Assembly (NCBI GenBank): GCA_018224415.1
Contig: JAGTUZ010000311.1
Span: forward strand, 1-8,415
Source: Bacteroidota bacterium
GTDB lineage: Bacteria > Bacteroidota > Ignavibacteria > SZUA-365
Reading direction: 5' to 3'
DNA length: 8,415 bases
Shown here: one piece after another, positions 1 to 6,217 of the stretch
How the letters are laid out: each line of letters opens with the position of its first letter
Position numbering within the stretch: the first letter of the stretch is position 1
Notes under the pieces: generated by a model
The model's database searches: none
What the model was told of the DNA's origin: nothing
Seen by the model: only the letters and a program-made list of their open reading frames with translations
Position numbers and translations under genes: made by a program

Positions 1-514
1 CCGCCATGAATTCGTTGTAGCGTTCGGGCATCACGGTCACCACCGCGATCGCGCCCTCGCAGACGCGACGGATGTCGGCCGCCGCGCGCGCGATTCGGTC
101 CGCGCCGAGTTCCTTGCTGTCACGCAGCAACGCGGGGCGCAGACGCTCAAGGCGCTCGTCGTTGACCAGCACGCCCGCGGCGACCATCGGACCGAAATAG
201 TCGCCCTTGCCGGATTCGTCCACTCCGATCCATTCCCGCACGTCGGCCGGAAGAAAGGCGCTCGCGACGGGGGCCTCGCCGTGGAGCTGCAGTTCCACCA
301 GCTCACGCAGCGGCCCGGCCTTGCCCTGCACTTTCGGCGTCAGCGATCCCTTCGCGTTGAAATACACGAGCACCTTCACCGCCTGCGGACCCTCGCCCAC
401 CGCGGCTTCGACATTCCATTGCTTCCGCGCGGTGGGTCCCACCGGCAGTCCCGCCGCCGTGCAGCGAAGCGTGATTTCCTCGAGCAGTAGCTCGGCTTTC
501 TCTATTGCCGTCAC
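1..514 (-). CDS. rnhC: Ribonuclease HIII, N-terminal part (3' end beyond window)
   Basis: RNase HIII cuts the RNA strand of RNA/DNA hybrids in the cytoplasm, acting in R-loop and primer removal. My reading of the minus strand gives 171 residues from a GTG start at 514-512. Residues 1 to about 90 form the substrate-binding N-terminal domain typical of RNase HIII. The catalytic domain begins at WIGVDESGKGDYFGP (residues 95-109), the hallmark of this family; D99 and E100 match the first two acidic catalytic residues known from the Bacillus enzyme. RDSKEL (131-136) and the PERYNEF segment (163-169) are also family-like. The remaining two acidic residues lie beyond the window. The GTG start is supported by AAGGAG (521-526, minus strand) six bases upstream, the clearest ribosome binding site in the window. 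RNase HII is excluded by the DESGKGD form and the extra N-terminal domain. The gene is divergent from the M23 peptidase gene. Confidence 0.93.
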   Translation of the reverse strand, partial: MTAIEKAELLLEEITLRCTAAGLPVGPTARKQWNVEAAVGEGPQAVKVLVYFNAKGSLTPKVQGKAGPLRELVELQLHGEAPVASAFLPADVREWIGVDESGKGDYFGPMVAAGVLVNDERLERLRPALLRDSKELGADRIARAAADIRRVCEGAIAVVTVMPERYNEFMA

Positions 515-520
515 GTCGTT

Positions 521-526
521 CTCCTT
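521..526 (-). promoter_or_regulatory. Ribosome binding site of rnhC
   Basis: On the minus strand AAGGAG stands six bases before the GTG codon at 514-512. It fixes GTG as the start of rnhC. It is notable because the other genes in the window show no comparable Shine-Dalgarno sequence. Confidence 0.7.
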
Positions 527-548
527 GTCTTTCCTTCGAACGGCAGAC

Positions 549-554
549 AAGATA
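549..554 (-). promoter_or_regulatory. Candidate -10/-7 element for rnhC
   Basis: The minus strand reads TATCTT here, the same hexamer as in the candidate promoter of the divergent M23 gene. It would start transcription near 542 and leave a leader of roughly 28 bases holding the AAGGAG site. I find no convincing upstream TTG or TTGACA element; the expected region is occupied by the first GATGCAC box (571-577). The call rests on one hexamer and position, so it is weak. Confidence 0.3.
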
Positions 555-570
555 CATCCCGCGCGACGGA

Positions 571-638
571 GATGCACGCACGCACGCACGATGCACGCCG
601 GCCTCCCCCCCGATGCACACCGCCATCGCCTGATGCAC
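571..638. repeat. Four direct GATGCAC boxes, about two helical turns apart
   Basis: GATGCAC occurs at 571-577, 590-596, 612-618 and 632-638, with start-to-start steps of 19, 22 and 20 bases. All four are in the same orientation. A degenerate fifth copy (CATGCAT, 657-663) lies inside the spacer of the M23 promoter candidate. Between the first and second boxes runs a (GCAC)4 tract at 574-589. The near-20-base phasing would place the boxes on one face of the helix, as expected of an operator array, and they sit between two divergent genes. The regulator is unknown. Isolated GATGCAC copies also occur by chance, for example at 1584-1590 inside the M23 gene. Confidence 0.45.
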
Positions 639-652
639 AACAGTGTCTCCGG

Positions 653-684
653 TTGACATGCATTTCGCCGGGGCTGTATCTTTT
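653..684 (+). promoter_or_regulatory. Candidate promoter of the M23 peptidase gene
   Basis: TTGACA (653-658) is followed after 18 bases by TATCTT (677-682). Read as a Bacteroidota promoter it is TTG, 21 bases, then TATCTTTT (677-684), seven of eight matches to TAnnTTTG. Either reading predicts transcription starting near 689, which coincides with the ATG at 688-690 and suggests a leaderless or near-leaderless message. Confidence 0.45.
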
Positions 685-687
685 GGG

Positions 688-2064
688 ATGCAGATTTCAC
701 TGGCGAACCTCCCGACCCGACATAAAATCCTTGCCGCCGCACTCGTCGGTGTGCTGACCCTGGCCATCGTGCTTGCGATGGCGCTTGCGCCCCGCGGCGA
801 GGCGCCCCGTCCCCGCGCGGTGAAGGAAGAAGGTCCGCCCGTGCCGCGGCTGGTTAGCGGTGACGCGGCGGCGGGACTGATCGAACTGCGCGGGGAGGTG
901 CGTCCGAAAATGCCCTTCATCACGGCCATGCTCAGCGCCGGCATCGACCGCGCCGTGGCCGACACCATCCAGAAGCATCTCGAAGGCGTTGCCTTCGATT
1001 TCCGGGCCTGCCGTCCGGGACAGTCCTTCACCGCGCAGATCGATTCGGCCGGCGCGCTGCAGGCCTTCCGCTACGACACCGACCGCCTGCACAGCGTGTG
1101 GATTCTTCCCAATGACGAAGGCACGCTCGAGGCGCGGACCTGGAAGACGCCCGTCGAGAGCGAGCTGCTTTCTATCGAGGGCACGGTGCGCTCGTCAGTG
1201 TATCACACCATCATGCGGATGGGCGAAACGCCCGAGCTGGTCGCGAGCTACGCCGACGTGCTGGGGTACGACATCGACTTCATCTTCGACCCGCGCGTGG
1301 GCGACTGTTTCCGCATTCTCGTCGAACGGCGGATGCTCGACGGCGAGATCGTTGGCTACGGACCCATTCTCGCAGCGGAATACGAAGGCGAGATCACCGG
1401 ACGCGTGATCGGCTACCGCTTCGATCTCTCGGGCAGGAGCCTCAAAGCGGGCGAGGACAGCACAGGTTACTTCGCACCCGACGGGGAGAATCTGCAGAAG
1501 GCGTTCATGCGCTCGCCGCTGAGCATTCTCCGCGTCACCAGCGGCTTCGGCATGCGCACACATCCGATTTCCGGCAGACGAAAGATGCACACCGGCATCG
1601 ACTACGCCGCCCCGACCGGCACGCCGGTGTGGTCCATCGGCGCGGGCACGGTGATCTTCGCCGGCCGGAAGGGAGGCTACGGCAATACCATCGAGGTCCG
1701 CCATACCGGCAGCGTGGTCACGCGCTATGGACATCTGTCGAAAATCTTCGTGCGCCGCGGACAGTCCGTGCGCCAGCATCAGACCATCGGCGCCGTGGGT
1801 TCGACCGGTTACTCGACCGGACCCCATCTGCATTTCGAGTATCTCGTCAACGGCGTCTTCACACCGCCACGGAAGGTGAAAAACCCCTCGCTCAAGCGCC
1901 TCCCAAAAGAAGACATGCCCACATTCGAGGCGCACATGGCGCGGGTCGACAGCCTGTGGGCCGCCACGCCGAGCTACGGCGGACGACCGCAGCGCAACGC
2001 CATCGCGGGCGCGAGCAGTCCCGCGAGAAAAGAGGACAACAGGGAGACGCGGAAGTCCTCCTGA
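688..2064 (+). CDS. M23 (LytM/MepM-like) peptidoglycan endopeptidase, membrane-anchored
   Basis: This is a predicted zinc peptidase that cuts peptide cross-links in peptidoglycan on the outer side of the inner membrane, allowing wall growth. From ATG 688 the protein has 458 residues. A short positive N-terminus is followed by one membrane segment at residues 14-34. Residues of about 70-270 look like the N-terminal domains of Csd3/MepM-type enzymes and end in the characteristic AFMRSPL (272-278). The M23 domain covers about 283-395: H301 and D305 (HTGID) with H382 are the expected zinc ligands, and H349 (RYGHLS) and H380 (HLHFE) the expected catalytic histidines, so the enzyme should be active. 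The last 60 residues are a basic, low-complexity tail. Earlier in-frame starts exist at GTG 643 and ATG 658, but they lie upstream of or inside the promoter candidate and add nothing recognisable. No good ribosome binding site precedes any of the three. The precise cleavage specificity cannot be read from sequence. Confidence 0.9.
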   Translation: MQISLANLPTRHKILAAALVGVLTLAIVLAMALAPRGEAPRPRAVKEEGPPVPRLVSGDAAAGLIELRGEVRPKMPFITAMLSAGIDRAVADTIQKHLEGVAFDFRACRPGQSFTAQIDSAGALQAFRYDTDRLHSVWILPNDEGTLEARTWKTPVESELLSIEGTVRSSVYHTIMRMGETPELVASYADVLGYDIDFIFDPRVGDCFRILVERRMLDGEIVGYGPILAAEYEGEITGRVIGYRFDLSGRSLKAGEDSTGYFAPDGENLQKAFMRSPLSILRVTSGFGMRTHPISGRRKMHTGIDYAAPTGTPVWSIGAGTVIFAGRKGGYGNTIEVRHTGSVVTRYGHLSKIFVRRGQSVRQHQTIGAVGSTGYSTGPHLHFEYLVNGVFTPPRKVKNPSLKRLPKEDMPTFEAHMARVDSLWAATPSYGGRPQRNAIAGASSPARKEDNRETRKSS

Positions 2065-2114
2065 TTCCTCGCTCTGGGGAGACCGACACAAGAGAAGGGA
2101 TTTCCGTCCGCGCA

Positions 2115-2145
2115 TTGATCGATATCGATGTATTTCCTATTTTTC
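2115..2145 (+). promoter_or_regulatory. Candidate promoter with a palindromic operator-like spacer
   Basis: TTG (2115-2117) is followed after 20 bases by TATTTTTC (2138-2145), seven of eight matches to the Bacteroidota TAnnTTTG element. The spacer contains a perfect 12-bp palindrome, ATCGATATCGAT (2118-2129). Transcription would begin near 2152 and leave a leader of about 150 bases before the ATG at 2302. The local AT-richness against a GC-rich background supports a promoter. Confidence 0.38.
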
Positions 2146-2214
2146 GTGCATTCTTTCACTATTCGACGTGCACTCTTGTCAGGCCGCAACGGGATTCGTT
2201 CATCCCTCACCCAT

Positions 2215-2232
2215 CGGAGCGCATGCGCTTCG
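2215..2232 (+). repeat. 12-bp palindrome in the leader of the beta-helix gene
   Basis: AGCGCATGCGCT (2218-2229) is a perfect palindrome. With flanking pairs, one of them a G-U wobble, it could form a small RNA hairpin across 2215-2232 in the untranslated leader. It could equally be a protein-binding site on DNA, or chance in GC-rich sequence. Confidence 0.3.
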
Positions 2233-2301
2233 ACCCGTCCGCATACCCGTGTTTCGTCGACCCGATTATTCCGGTTCGTCTTTCACCATATCGGGAACAT
2301 T

Positions 2302-3756
2302 ATGCAACACACAACACCGTTCATCCGCATTGCATCGGTTCTGCTCGTGCTCGGTCTCCTGCTCCCCTGGCAGGCCGAAGGACAGATCCCCACAATGCGC
2401 GACGTGAAAAATGCCGCGAAGAAAACCGTCCGCGATGCGCAGAGTGGCGTGAGTACACAGCAGTCCACTGCCACCAAACAGGAATCATCGACACCGAAGG
2501 AACAGCCCCGCGTCGCGGCCGGGGGCAGCGTCATCCACGTCTCGATCGCCTCGGGCAACAACAAGAATGACGGGAGCAAGGGCAGTCCACTCAAGAACAT
2601 CGACAAGGCCATCAAAAATGCCGCGCCGGGCGATGTGATTCTCGTCGCCGGAGGACGGTATAGCGGAACGCTCAATGCCGGGTATCTCGAAAGTGACAAA
2701 CCCATACAGCTGCGCGGCAGCTATGACGAAGGATTCACCCGGCAGGACATCATCGCGCACCCCACCGTGTTCCAGCCGGACAATGAGACGGCACGCTCCA
2801 ACCGAAAGGCGCTCATGAAATTCACGAAGAATGTCGCGGGCACGGTCATCGACCATATCGTTTTCGACATGGGCGAACGCAATGCCTACAGTCCCAAGGA
2901 AGGCTTCGTCGACGGCGTCGAGGGCGGACGGCTGCTGCAGCCGACCGAGGGGTCACCGGTCGGGAACTCCACGGTCGGAGAGCCCTGTCTGCAGTTCGTC
3001 AGCGCGACGACCGGCGGGGATGTGACCGTGCAGAACTGCGTCTTCCTCAACGGGGCCAGCTTCGCCCTGCAGGCCGGCCACCGCAGCGGCACGTTCACCG
3101 TCCGCAACAATGTGTTCGTCGGCAACAAGATGGCCGCCATCGAGATCTACGGCACCTGCGCGAGCACGGGAGGTCCGAAGACCATGGCGCTCTGCGGCGA
3201 AGTCGAGATTGCGGACAACACCATCCTGTTTTCCTGGAGTCGGCTCAAGGACTTTCTCGACATGGGGTACGGCGTGCGCGTAATGACGAAGTGCCGGTAC
3301 AACATCCATCACAATGTCATCGGCGCGAGCATTCTTTCCGCCATCGATCACACCCGTTTCAACAGCAACGAATGGGTGCGCATCGACCACAACATCTTTT
3401 TCGTGAACAAGGACAGGGACCTGCACTACAGCCCGGCGAGCAATACACGCCTGCGTGTCGACGCAGGGGATTTCGGCGATCTCGACATCGCAAGCGCCGA
3501 TGGAAACCGGAACGAGATTCCGTCCGCTCTCAAGGTCAACAAGGCCTATCTCGAGGGGTATCTCAGCGCGCGCTACAGCGAACAACTGGATTATAATCCC
3601 GATTCCCCGGCCAACCAGTGGCGCGAGGCGATGGGCATGAACAAGCAAGGGAAGATGAACTCCAGCGTCACGATGTTCGCCAATAAATATCCGTGGAAGG
3701 ACGCGCTGCAGCTGTTCGGCAATGTTTCCGGCGCCGGCGCGCAGATTCCTCGCTGA
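2302..3756 (+). CDS. Exported right-handed beta-helix repeat protein
   Basis: The 484-residue product has a Sec signal peptide (residues 1-27, hydrophobic core 10-22, likely cut after AEG). A polar linker rich in K, Q, S and T follows to about residue 74. Residues 77-115 carry the opening of DUF1565/pectate-lyase-like beta-helix proteins, with SGNNKNDGSKGSPLKNI and then GDVILVAGGRYSG. Residues of about 170-400 show repeated beta-helix coils of the type VTVQNCVF, FTVRNNVF, VEIADNTI, YNIHHNVI and VRIDHNIF. The fold is typical of secreted polysaccharide-binding or polysaccharide-degrading proteins, but I see no residues that establish an enzyme activity. There is no T9SS sorting domain and no lipobox, so it is probably periplasmic or exported by another route. 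ATG 2302 was chosen because it places the signal peptide at the N-terminus; the in-frame ATG 2128 would bury it behind 58 unremarkable residues. A hairpin follows the stop codon. Confidence 0.82.
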   Translation: MQHTTPFIRIASVLLVLGLLLPWQAEGQIPTMRDVKNAAKKTVRDAQSGVSTQQSTATKQESSTPKEQPRVAAGGSVIHVSIASGNNKNDGSKGSPLKNIDKAIKNAAPGDVILVAGGRYSGTLNAGYLESDKPIQLRGSYDEGFTRQDIIAHPTVFQPDNETARSNRKALMKFTKNVAGTVIDHIVFDMGERNAYSPKEGFVDGVEGGRLLQPTEGSPVGNSTVGEPCLQFVSATTGGDVTVQNCVFLNGASFALQAGHRSGTFTVRNNVFVGNKMAAIEIYGTCASTGGPKTMALCGEVEIADNTILFSWSRLKDFLDMGYGVRVMTKCRYNIHHNVIGASILSAIDHTRFNSNEWVRIDHNIFFVNKDRDLHYSPASNTRLRVDAGDFGDLDIASADGNRNEIPSALKVNKAYLEGYLSARYSEQLDYNPDSPANQWREAMGMNKQGKMNSSVTMFANKYPWKDALQLFGNVSGAGAQIPR

Positions 3757-3787
3757 TTTTTCCTACTTTTTTCCTGACTGTTTGGCT

Positions 3788-3820
3788 ACGGCCGCTGCGA
3801 CACGGGCGGCCGTCTTCTTT
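3788..3820 (+). terminator. GC-rich hairpin between beta-helix and S9 genes (terminator or attenuator)
   Basis: ACGGCCGC (3788-3795) and GCGGCCGT (3806-3813) form a perfect 8-bp stem with a 10-base loop, followed by the pyrimidine run CTTCTTT (3814-3820). This looks like an intrinsic terminator with an imperfect U-tract. It ends only 20 bases before the S9 start codon at 3841, which leaves no room for a promoter between them, so it may act as a partial terminator or leader attenuator for the downstream gene. Confidence 0.5.
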
Positions 3821-3840
3821 CCACCAACGCGGACGTCTCC

Positions 3841-5784
3841 ATGAAACTGTTACGACTCGTATCCGTTTTCCTCCTCCTCGCAACCTGCGTCGTGCCTGTG
3901 ACGGCGCAGGTGCTTCCCGGCGACAATCTCGAGATTACCGGCGTGCCGCCCATCCCGAATCAGCTGGTCGAGCGCACCAACCAGTACCAGAACGTGCGCG
4001 CTGCGGGCGTGCTGGACTGGGACCCCGCCGGCGGCATCTACATCTCCACGCGTTTCGGCAACACCGCGCAGGTGCATCACGTTGCCATGCCCGGCGGCGC
4101 GCGGCGGCAACTCACCTTCTTCGACGAGCCCGTGTCCGGCGCCTCGCCCGATCCGCGTCCCGGCAAGGCCGGCTTCGTTTTCTCACGCGACGCAGGCGGC
4201 GGCGAATTCTACCAGCTCTACTACTTCGAACGGAACAGCGGACAAAGCACTCTTCTGACCGACGGCAAGAGCCGCAACTCCGGGGCGAGCTGGTCGCATG
4301 ACGACGGCGTGTTCGCCTTCTCCTCCAACCGGCGCAACGGCACCGACACCGACGTGTGGCTCATGGATCCGGATCGTCCGGCCGAGGCGCGCAACGTGAC
4401 GCAGGAAGAAGGTTCGTGGTATCCGATCGAATGGTCGCCCGACGACACGCGCCTGGTGGTCACGCGCTACGTGTCGGCCAACGACTCGCGTCCGTACATC
4501 CTCACGCTCGCGAGCGGAGAGATGAGACCATTGTTCGAGGAAGGAAAGACGGTGTCCTATGGCGGCTTCGAATGGACGCCCGACGGACGCACGCTGTTCT
4601 ACACTTCCGACGAATCGGGGGAATTCGACCAACTGCACGCCTACGAGGTCACGACCGGCAAGCGGATGAACCTCACGCCCGAGCTGCGCTGGAGCGTCGA
4701 GGGACTATCGCTGTCCGACGACGGCCGTTTTCTCGCCTACACCACCAATGAAGACGGCATCAGCGTGCTGCATCTGCGCCGCCTGCCGGACTTCACGCAG
4801 GTCAGGCACGATCCCATTCCGGTGGGACTCATCGGCGGACTCGATTTCAGTCCCGACAGCCGGCAACTGGCGCTGAACATCAACGCGGCGAACAGTCCGA
4901 CCGATGCCTGGGTGCTGGACCTCACCTCGGGCAAGCTCGTGCGCTGGACCTTCAGCGAAGTGGGCGGACTCGACACCGAGGCCTTCGTCACCCCCGCGCT
5001 CGTGCATTACCCGACCTTCGACACGGACGAATCGGGCGCGCAGCGCATGATCCCGGCCTTCGTGTACAGGCCGAAAAACCGCACGGGCAGAATGCCCGTG
5101 ATCATCGACATTCACGGCGGTCCCGAAGGACAGTCGCGCCCGTATTTCTCCTCCACCACGCAGTACTGGGTCAATGAACTCGGCTGCGTCGTGGTGTTCC
5201 CGAACGTGCGCGGTTCGACGGGCTACGGCAAGACCTACCTCGCGCTGGACAACGGCTTCAACCGCGAGCATTCGGTCAAGGACATCGGCGCGCTGCTCGA
5301 CTGGATCGCCGCGCAGCCCGACCTCGACAAGGACCGTGTTGCGGTGTTCGGCGGTTCCTACGGAGGCTACATGGTGCTGGCCTCGCTGGTGCACTATCCC
5401 GAGCGCATCACATGCGGCGTCGACGTCGTGGGCATTTCCAATTTCGTGACCTTCCTCGAGAACACGCAGAGCTACCGCCGCGATCTGCGCCGCGTCGAGT
5501 ACGGCGACGAGCGCGATCCGGCCATGCGGGAGTTCCAGATGAAGATCTCCCCGACCACGAACGCGCACAAGATCCGCAGTCCGCTGTTCGTTGCACAGGG
5601 CGAGAACGACCCCCGCGTGCCCGCCAGCGAGGCGCGGCAGATCGTCAAGGCCGTGCAGGACAGCGGCATCCCCGTCTGGACCATGTTCGCCAAGGACGAA
5701 GGCCACGGCTTCGCGAAGAAGAACAACCGCGACTACTTCAGCTGGGCCACCATTCTCTTTTTCCAGGAACATCTGCTGAAATAA
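3841..5784 (+). CDS. Exported S9 family (prolyl oligopeptidase-type) serine peptidase
   Basis: This 647-residue protein is a predicted serine peptidase cutting short peptides, of the dipeptidyl/acylaminoacyl peptidase kind. A signal peptide covers residues 1-22 (cut after VTA), so it should act in the periplasm or outside the cell. Residues of about 45-400 form a beta-propeller with WD40/TolB-like blades (FAFSSNRRNGTDTDVWLMD, LFYTSDESGEFDQ, LDFSPDSRQLALN), which in this family gates substrate entry. The alpha/beta-hydrolase domain holds HGGP (425-428), the GGSYGGY nucleophile elbow with S506, D590 in GENDPRVP and H622 in EGHGF, giving a complete catalytic triad. Length is normal for the family. 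No Shine-Dalgarno is visible. Its stop codon is one base from the next gene, so the two are probably co-translated. A cysteine at residue 16 does not make a proper lipobox. The exact cleavage preference cannot be assigned. Confidence 0.92.
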   Translation: MKLLRLVSVFLLLATCVVPVTAQVLPGDNLEITGVPPIPNQLVERTNQYQNVRAAGVLDWDPAGGIYISTRFGNTAQVHHVAMPGGARRQLTFFDEPVSGASPDPRPGKAGFVFSRDAGGGEFYQLYYFERNSGQSTLLTDGKSRNSGASWSHDDGVFAFSSNRRNGTDTDVWLMDPDRPAEARNVTQEEGSWYPIEWSPDDTRLVVTRYVSANDSRPYILTLASGEMRPLFEEGKTVSYGGFEWTPDGRTLFYTSDESGEFDQLHAYEVTTGKRMNLTPELRWSVEGLSLSDDGRFLAYTTNEDGISVLHLRRLPDFTQVRHDPIPVGLIGGLDFSPDSRQLALNINAANSPTDAWVLDLTSGKLVRWTFSEVGGLDTEAFVTPALVHYPTFDTDESGAQRMIPAFVYRPKNRTGRMPVIIDIHGGPEGQSRPYFSSTTQYWVNELGCVVVFPNVRGSTGYGKTYLALDNGFNREHSVKDIGALLDWIAAQPDLDKDRVAVFGGSYGGYMVLASLVHYPERITCGVDVVGISNFVTFLENTQSYRRDLRRVEYGDERDPAMREFQMKISPTTNAHKIRSPLFVAQGENDPRVPASEARQIVKAVQDSGIPVWTMFAKDEGHGFAKKNNRDYFSWATILFFQEHLLK

Positions 5785-5785
5785 G

Positions 5786-6139
5786 ATGACATCCTCCGAT
5801 ACACCGCACGGGCCCGCTCCCGCGATCCTCGCCTCCGCCGCACGCGTGATCGCCACGCAGTTCGACCTCGACCTCGACACCGGGGGAGCGGAGCCGCCCC
5901 TGCGCGCGGAGGACCTCCGCGCCGCACTCATCGCGCGCATCGCCGCGCTGCTCAGCCGCGACCCCGAGCGGCTCATGCGCATCCTGTACCGCGTGGACGT
6001 GGAGGAGCGGAAGGTCCAGACGATCTTCCGCGACCTCCCGCCCGCCGACATGGCGACCGCCCTCGCCGACCTCATCATCGAGCGCCAGCTCGCCAAGGCC
6101 GAGACGCGCGCACGGTATCAGAGCGATTCGGATCAATAG
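5786..6139 (+). CDS. Small conserved-looking helical protein of unknown function
   Basis: The 117-residue product begins one base after the stop codon of the S9 peptidase (TAA, G, ATG), which implies translational coupling. It has no signal peptide or membrane segment and should be cytoplasmic, unlike its exported neighbour. The first 38 residues are loose and rich in A, P and D. Residues 41-110 are predicted helical and strongly charged, with SRDPERLMRILYRVDVEERK at 57-76 and ADLIIERQLAKAETRARY near the C-terminus. I have a general recollection of small uncharacterised Bacteroidota proteins with this DPE-L-YR-DV-E-KV pattern, but cannot name a family or function. Base composition and the coupled start support a real gene. 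A longer antisense reading frame overlaps it and is judged to be a shadow. Confidence 0.72.
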   Translation: MTSSDTPHGPAPAILASAARVIATQFDLDLDTGGAEPPLRAEDLRAALIARIAALLSRDPERLMRILYRVDVEERKVQTIFRDLPPADMATALADLIIERQLAKAETRARYQSDSDQ

Positions 6140-6157
6140 TGTTTTCATGCCGTTCAA

Positions 6158-6195
6158 ACCGACGGGCCCCCGCATTGCTGCGAGGGCCCGTCGGT
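6158..6195. terminator. Symmetrical hairpin between convergent genes
   Basis: ACCGACGGGCCC (6158-6169) pairs perfectly with GGGCCCGTCGGT (6184-6195). The stem continues, after one C/A mismatch, with CGCA/TGCG around a TTGC loop. It lies 18 bases after the stop of the 117-residue gene and 22 bases beyond the stop of the convergent minus-strand gene, so it can serve both. Neither strand has a U-tract after the stem, so termination would rely on the stem alone or on extra factors; protection of 3' ends is also possible. Confidence 0.68.
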
Positions 6196-6217
6196 ACACG
6201 TTATACCATCGCTAGAG

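Noticed and set aside
574..589. (GCAC)4 tract as a phase-variable repeat
   Set aside because: Only four units and not placed within a core promoter or coding sequence; kept only as part of the GATGCAC region.
303..1031. A 242-codon minus-strand frame spanning rnhC and the M23 gene
   Set aside because: It crosses the intergenic region and promoter candidates and reads out of frame with the DESGKGD motif of rnhC.
1195..2115. A 306-codon minus-strand open frame opposite the M23 gene
   Set aside because: No recognisable domain, and the plus strand has all M23 catalytic residues in order.
2128..2301. Upstream in-frame extension of the beta-helix protein from ATG 2128
   Set aside because: It would put 58 unremarkable residues before a clear signal peptide and overlaps the candidate promoter.
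3728..3737. CCGGCGCCGG palindrome near the end of the beta-helix gene as a terminator stem
   Set aside because: It lies inside the coding sequence, leaves almost no loop, and the T-runs start about 20 bases away.
3841..3906. Possible lipoprotein signal (LATC) in the S9 peptidase
   Set aside because: Threonine before the cysteine and the hydrophobic residues after it do not fit a lipobox; VTA followed by Q fits ordinary signal peptidase cleavage.
4705..6096. A 463-codon minus-strand open frame opposite the S9 peptidase gene
   Set aside because: The product is arginine-rich and composition-biased with no motif, while the plus strand encodes a full catalytic triad; it is a GC-driven shadow.
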